DNA of 64,000 bases from Pedococcus sp. 5OH_020 (lineage in GTDB: Bacteria; Actinomycetota; Actinomycetes; Actinomycetales; Dermatophilaceae): contig NZ_JAPYZV010000005.1 of assembly GCF_027812955.1 (NCBI RefSeq), forward strand, positions 310,001-374,000, written 5' to 3'. Below are positions 60,662 through 64,000 of the stretch, piece by piece. The notes beneath the pieces were generated by a model. That model ran no database searches and was not told the origin of the DNA. It worked only from the letters and a program-made list of their open reading frames with translations. Within the stretch, counting starts at the first letter, position 1; every line of letters starts with the position of its first letter. Both the position numbers and the translations under genes were made by a program.

Positions 60662-60714
60662 TTGACAGTGGCCCGGCCGCTGCCATACTCGGGAAGTCGG
60701 CGTGACATATGTCA
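60662..60714 (+). promoter_or_regulatory. Promoter and palindromic operator of the mau-like locus
   Basis: A consensus -35 TTGACA (60662-60667) and a CATACT -10 (60684-60689) are 16 bases apart. The perfect palindrome TGACATATGTCA (60703-60714) lies just downstream, where it would overlap the start of transcription. A further TGACAT half-site is at 60649-60654. The first gene starts 45 bp further on. Confidence 0.65.
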
Positions 60715-60759
60715 TGCCGCTTCGGTTGGGCTCGATGAGAGCGGGGCCGGGAGGTCCAC

Positions 60760-61293
60760 ATGGTCGACGGCGTGGTCGCGGGCATCTCTGTGGCAACCTC
60801 CGCCGTGCTGTTCCTCGCCGGACCCGGCAAGCTCACCGCGCCCACCGCCCTCGCCTCGGCGCTGACCACCACAGTCCCGTACCTGCGGCCCGGGCAGGCG
60901 CGAACGGCTGCGAGGCTGGTCGGCGTTGTCGAGTCCTGTGTCGCGGTTCTGCTCGCGACCGGCAGCCGACCGCACCTTACGGGGACCGCCCTGGCTGCCC
61001 TCGGACTGGCGGTACTGGTCCTGTCCGTAGTGGCCGGCGCTCGGGGCCTCACCGTCCCGTGCGGCTGCTTCTCCGCAGTCGACGCGACGGACCACCGCAC
61101 CCTCGGCCCGCGCACCGCGGCCTACGGTGCCGGGTTCGTCGCAGTCGGCGCCCTCCACGGTCTGGCCACCTCCACCGGGCCTGCGGACCTCCGACTCACG
61201 GCGGCTCTCACTCTCGCCCTCGCCTGCCTGCTCGCAACCCACGCAGCGCAGCTTCGCCCCCTGCTTCTCCAAGGACTGGGGAGAGGCCAATGA
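60760..61293 (+). CDS. MauE-like membrane protein
   Basis: A 177-residue protein with four or more helices (VVAGISVATSAVLFLAGPGK, ALAALGLAVLVLSVVAGARG, ALTLALACLLATHAAQL) and the MauE signature VPCGCFSAVD. MauE belongs to the DoxX/VKOR-like group needed for disulfide formation in the methylamine dehydrogenase light chain. The start follows GGGAGG. Its stop overlaps the next start (ATGA). Confidence 0.83.
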   Translation: MVDGVVAGISVATSAVLFLAGPGKLTAPTALASALTTTVPYLRPGQARTAARLVGVVESCVAVLLATGSRPHLTGTALAALGLAVLVLSVVAGARGLTVPCGCFSAVDATDHRTLGPRTAAYGAGFVAVGALHGLATSTGPADLRLTAALTLALACLLATHAAQLRPLLLQGLGRGQ

Positions 61294-61835
61294 TCGTCGA
61301 CGTCCTCATGTTCTGCCTTCTCGTGCTGCTGGTCATTGCGGTGGTGGGGCTGTTCGCCATGATGGGCGAGCTCAGCTCGAAGGTGTCCGCCTCGGTGGGC
61401 ACCGAGTCGGATGAGGTGCTCTGGCCGGCTGAGAACGCGCGCATCGGCAGGCTCACGGACTGGCCGGCCGAGATCGACGGCGTGGTGCGCGAGGGTGGCG
61501 TGGTCGTGGTCCTCAGTCCCACGTGCGGCGCCTGCCACCAGATCCTCAGCGAGACGCCCAACCACCTCTCCGACCCACTCCCGCTCGCAGTCGTGGTCGT
61601 GGCCGGTGACGAGGAGGCGGGCCGGTCCTTCGTCGAGGAGTACCCGCTGCTTGCCCGCCTGCCGGTCCACGTGGACGTGGCGGGGGGATGGCTGCGTCAG
61701 GCGGTCGGGCTCGACTCCTCCCCCGCGGTCCTGCGCGTCGAGGACGGCCATGTCCTCGAGGTCTTCAACTTCAACCGGTCCAGCGCTGTGGTCGCTTTGG
61801 CCTCGGCGTCATCCAAGGAATCGAGGAAGGCATGA
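61290..61835 (+). CDS. MauD-like membrane-anchored thioredoxin-fold protein
   Basis: A 181-residue protein. It has an N-terminal helix (VLMFCLLVLLVIAVVGLFAM) and then a thioredoxin-like domain with the redox pair in VVVLSPTCGACHQILSE, plus LPVHVDVAGGWLRQAVGLDS and SPAVLRVEDG. The fold and the neighbour match MauD, which handles disulfides of exported proteins. The start overlaps the MauE-like stop, and the stop overlaps the Cys-rich gene start, each as ATGA. Confidence 0.83.
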   Translation: MIVDVLMFCLLVLLVIAVVGLFAMMGELSSKVSASVGTESDEVLWPAENARIGRLTDWPAEIDGVVREGGVVVVLSPTCGACHQILSETPNHLSDPLPLAVVVVAGDEEAGRSFVEEYPLLARLPVHVDVAGGWLRQAVGLDSSPAVLRVEDGHVLEVFNFNRSSAVVALASASSKESRKA

Positions 61836-62137
61836 AGGAGACAGCGGTCAATGCGCGGAGCCCGAGCGGGTGGGCCAGCAGACTGGCTCGTAGGACGGTC
61901 CTCGGTGGGTTCGGGGCCACAGCCCTGACCGCCGCGAGCGCCGTCTTCGGTCGACAGGTCGCGCAGGCAAGTCCAGCGTGCTGCAACCTGGCCTACGCGC
62001 CGTCGGGCTACCAGGCGTGCATGGACGGGCGCCACTACGCCTGGACCTGCCAGTGGACCAGCGGCAGGCACTGTGTGTGCTGCGAGCGGATGCGCACCAA
62101 TGGCACGTACTGGGCCTCCGCGTACAAGTGCTCGTAA
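61832..62137 (+). CDS. Tat-exported eight-cysteine mini-protein, MauA-like
   Basis: A 101-residue precursor. A twin-arginine signal (LARRTVLGGFGATAL, Arg20-Arg21) is followed by a likely AxA site at residue 46. The mature part of about 55 residues holds eight cysteines (50, 51, 63, 73, 81, 83, 84, 100) and three tryptophans (71, 75, 94), with segments YAPSGYQACMDGRHYAWTCQ and SGRHCVCCERM. The leader and Cys density recall the methylamine dehydrogenase light chain, but that protein is about twice as long, with twelve cysteines. It is coupled by ATGA to the MauD-like gene. Role unknown; a disulfide-rich exported peptide is certain only at the sequence level. Confidence 0.8.
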   Translation: MKETAVNARSPSGWASRLARRTVLGGFGATALTAASAVFGRQVAQASPACCNLAYAPSGYQACMDGRHYAWTCQWTSGRHCVCCERMRTNGTYWASAYKCS

Positions 62138-62161
62138 TCATGAGTATGGAGGTGGAAGCTC

Positions 62162-62464
62162 ATGGCTGTCCTGCCCACTGACCGCGGGTTCGTCGAGTTC
62201 CGGCAGTCCGCCCGTCGGCCTGGCGAGCTCGAGGTACGCGTCTACGCCGACCTGGTCGACGGTGTGCCCGGCGAGCTCTTCGCCGTCTACGACTCCCTGC
62301 CGCGCGCGGCGATCCGCATGCGCGGCAAGTCGGCTCACCGCGACGGACGTTCGCTGTCCGCCTCGGTCTGCTCGGTGTTCTGGAACGAGGCGGAACGAGT
62401 TCTGGAGGTCACGCCGGTGACGGCCACGAGAGCCGGCCAGGCGCTGCTCGGTGTCACCAAGTAG
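62162..62464 (+). CDS. Uncharacterised 100-aa protein of the mau-like locus
   Basis: It starts 24 bp after the Cys-rich gene, with GGAGG at 8 bases. The sequence is strand-rich (FVEFRQSARRPGELEVRVYA, GELFAVYDSLPRAAIRMRGK, VCSVFWNEAERVLEVTPVTA) and has one cysteine, no signal and no membrane segment. I do not recognise it. Its position suggests a cytosolic accessory or chaperone for the exported peptide. Confidence 0.7.
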   Translation: MAVLPTDRGFVEFRQSARRPGELEVRVYADLVDGVPGELFAVYDSLPRAAIRMRGKSAHRDGRSLSASVCSVFWNEAERVLEVTPVTATRAGQALLGVTK

Positions 62465-62481
62465 CCCCCGGGGACGTCGCC

Positions 62482-62541
62482 GTGGCTCTCTGGATCTTTG
62501 TGGCCGGCCTCGGCGGCGTTCTCCAGCTGCTCAGCCCCTGA
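62482..62541 (+). CDS. Possible 19-aa hydrophobic micropeptide
   Basis: GTG 62482 with GGGGA about 8 bases upstream encodes MALWIFVAGLGGVLQLLSP, a single hydrophobic helix, ending at TGA 62539-62541. It fills most of the gap between two genes of the locus and is in the operon direction. It could be a real small membrane peptide or chance. Confidence 0.35.
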   Translation: MALWIFVAGLGGVLQLLSP

Positions 62542-62550
62542 GGCCGCGCC

Positions 62551-63135
62551 ATGGTCGGAGTCTCCGGTCCCCTGAACACCTACGACCGTGGCGCCGCCAC
62601 GCGTTTCCTTGCGGGGCTGGCCACGGGGGTGGCCGCGACGACCGTGGCGCTCGCCCTCATGGTGTCCCTGCTGGCCACCCTCTGGGCGAGAACGCCGACC
62701 GTCCCCCGGGTGGGCCTGGCCGTGTCGCTGCTCCTGCTCCTGGGCGCCCTCGACCTGTCGGACCGGACGCCTGAGCTGGCACGCCAGGTGCCGCAGCGGT
62801 TCGCCAGGGTCCTCGACCCCGGCGCGCGCGGCCTGTTCTGGGGTGCCGACCTGGCGACCCTCGTCTCCACCCGCAAGGCGTCCTCCCTGCTCTGGGTGGC
62901 GCTCGTTGTGGCACCGCTGGCCGGACGGCCCACGGTGGCCGTCGCGGGGATCGTCGCGGCGAACGCAGCGTTTGTGGTCGGCGTGACGCTGCAGACGAAA
63001 GTGCCTGCCGCGAGCGTGTTTCGGGGAAGGCTGGGAGCGGTCAACATCAGCGGCGACATCCGCGCCCTGCGACGTGCCACGGGCCTGCTCATCCTGCTCG
63101 GCGCCGGACTGCTGCTCGCGGGAGGGCTGCCGTGA
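62551..63135 (+). CDS. Polytopic membrane protein of the mau-like locus
   Basis: A 194-residue protein with about five helices (RFLAGLATGVAATTVALALM, VGLAVSLLLLLGALDL, SSLLWVALVVAPLAG, VAGIVAANAAFVVGVTL, GLLILLGAGLLLAGGLP). No CxxC is visible. The arrangement recalls MauE/CcdA-like proteins without their cysteines. The family is not recognised. The stop overlaps the next start (GTGA). Confidence 0.68.
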   Translation: MVGVSGPLNTYDRGAATRFLAGLATGVAATTVALALMVSLLATLWARTPTVPRVGLAVSLLLLLGALDLSDRTPELARQVPQRFARVLDPGARGLFWGADLATLVSTRKASSLLWVALVVAPLAGRPTVAVAGIVAANAAFVVGVTLQTKVPAASVFRGRLGAVNISGDIRALRRATGLLILLGAGLLLAGGLP

Positions 63136-63764
63136 CTTTGCTCCGACTCGACCCACGCCTCGGTGACCACGTCGGCGGCGTCGTCGTGGTGACGCGGTTC
63201 GACTGCCCTCACGCGTGGATGCTGCTGTGGCTCCGCTGGTACCACCGACGTGTGGCTGCGTCCGTCGCCCGGGAGAGCGAGGGGTTCATACGCGCCCTGC
63301 TGACCACCGACCGACGAACCGGTACGGCGTACAGCGTCACCCTCTGGCGCAGCCCCACGTCGCTGTACGACATGGGCCGCGTGCCCGCACACATCGATGG
63401 GGTCCGGCGCGCCGCCCGGCTCGGCATCCGCGCGAATGCCGCCGTCTTCCCGTACGTCGACCACTGGTCGAACGTGATGTTCGGGTCGCACCTCGACGTG
63501 CCATCTCCCTTGGCCGCGCAGACGCGGTCGGCCACTGACGCCCGCCGTCCCGGCGGCGACGAGGACGCCGAACAGAGGACGGAGGGGGCGCACGGTGGCA
63601 CGCCGGATGTCCACGCAGTGCGAGGAAGTGCCGGGGGTCGCTGGGATCCGCCGGAAGCGAGAGGAGAAGCACATGAGCAGAAAGAGGATTCGCCGGACCA
63701 TCGGTGCCATGACGGTGGCCGGAGTGCTGTTACTGGCGTGGGCCCCGCCGGCGCTGGCGAGTGA
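63132..63764 (+). CDS. CrtA/ABM-like protein, C-terminus doubtful
   Basis: A 210-residue frame. Residues up to about 130 are protein-like: VVVTRFDCPHAWMLLWLRWY, ESEGFIRALLTTDRRTGTAY, SVTLWRSPTSLYDMGRVPAH, which resembles the spheroidene monooxygenase-like alpha/beta barrel, some members of which bind haem. The last 70 residues are Gly/Arg/Glu-rich and overlap the next gene by 92 bp, so the true stop may be earlier through a frameshift or the tail may be disordered. Coupled to the membrane gene by GTGA. Confidence 0.6.
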   Translation: MTLLRLDPRLGDHVGGVVVVTRFDCPHAWMLLWLRWYHRRVAASVARESEGFIRALLTTDRRTGTAYSVTLWRSPTSLYDMGRVPAHIDGVRRAARLGIRANAAVFPYVDHWSNVMFGSHLDVPSPLAAQTRSATDARRPGGDEDAEQRTEGAHGGTPDVHAVRGSAGGRWDPPEARGEAHEQKEDSPDHRCHDGGRSAVTGVGPAGAGE

Positions 63765-64000
63765 CCAGAGCTGGACGGCGATCAACAGCGCGGGCCAGAC
63801 GGTGGCGACGGCGCACTTCGACGACGCGGCCAACCGGGTCTACATCACGGACACGCGGTCCGACGGCAGCAGGGGTGGTGTGGCGGCCCGAATCGACATC
63901 TGGCGGGTGGGCAACATCGGCGGAACCCACGTGAAGTGCTCGGTCGGCAGTCTCGGATCCACCAACTGCCCGCTGATCTGGGTCGAGGACACCCACCTCA
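63673..64000 (+). CDS. Secreted protein, 3' end outside window
   Basis: ATG 63673 follows GAGGAGA at 6 bases. The first 29 residues form a signal peptide (SRKRIRRTIGAMTVAGVLLL, then AWAPPALAS). The visible mature part is a strand-rich domain (DQSWTAINSAGQTVATAHFD, RVYITDTRSDG, AARIDIWRVGNIGGTHVKCS) with two cysteines (KCSV, TNCPL) likely to form a disulfide. The frame is open to the window end. Not recognised; it may be a client of the MauE/MauD-like pair. Confidence 0.75.
   Translation, partial: MSRKRIRRTIGAMTVAGVLLLAWAPPALASDQSWTAINSAGQTVATAHFDDAANRVYITDTRSDGSRGGVAARIDIWRVGNIGGTHVKCSVGSLGSTNCPLIWVEDTHL

Overview
The window is a stretch of a high-GC actinobacterial chromosome. The codons end mostly in G or C, GTG starts are common, and the families present (an ECF42 sigma factor with a DGPF protein, a DUF2975/XRE pair, an F420-type luciferase-like oxidoreductase, DUF899, Tat-exported hydrolases) are typical of Actinomycetota, probably Micrococcales or a relative. 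The genus cannot be fixed from the sequence alone. I see no rRNA, tRNA, CRISPR array, insertion sequence or phage gene.

Layout. 1-7.2 kb: the end of a DUF899 gene, then a CitA/CitB-like two-component system divergent from a nitrate/sulfonate-type ABC importer, then an internally duplicated membrane protein. 7.5-10.7 kb: a large secreted copper radical oxidase with FN3, Ig-like and LamG modules. 11.6-18 kb: the full lactate-racemase cofactor set, with larE-larB on the minus strand and larA, a GH2 beta-glucuronidase and larC on the plus strand. 18-24.3 kb: two secreted GH79-like glycosidases, a LacI regulator and a Tat-exported GH28 pectinase. 24.4-36.5 kb: a tightly overlapping uronate operon (lacI, ABC importer, kdgK, uxaA, a uxuB-type reductase, manD) divergent from uxaC.

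From 11.6 to 36.5 kb the genes form one catabolic island. Secreted and intracellular glycosidases release glucuronate and galacturonate, and the importer presumably brings in the acids or short oligomers. UxaC isomerises both acids. The reductase and the two dehydratases (ManD for mannonate, UxaA for altronate) lead both branches to 2-keto-3-deoxygluconate, which KdgK phosphorylates. The nickel-pincer LarA homologue sits beside beta-glucuronidase and may act on a sugar-derived 2-hydroxy acid. Two LacI paralogues, and palindromes sharing the core GAAAnCGTT, suggest a shared control circuit.

36.5-60.6 kb is an accessory or housekeeping mix of many single genes: VOC proteins, an Imm-5-like protein, an AHL-lactonase-like hydrolase, ECF42 plus DGPF, a subtilase, a nitroreductase, an SGNH hydrolase, a GT39 transferase, an aminotransferase, a patatin-like protein with an altered catalytic motif, and a DUF2975-XRE pair under a clear tandem operator. 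Two patches of gene remnants (about 40.85-41.4 kb and 53.7-54.4 kb) lie in it.

60.6-64 kb holds the most unusual locus: a promoter with a perfect -35 box and palindrome drives mauE-like, mauD-like and a tiny Tat-exported eight-cysteine protein, followed by unrecognised small, membrane and secreted proteins that run off the window. It looks like a dedicated disulfide-maturation system for a minimal MauA-like exported peptide.
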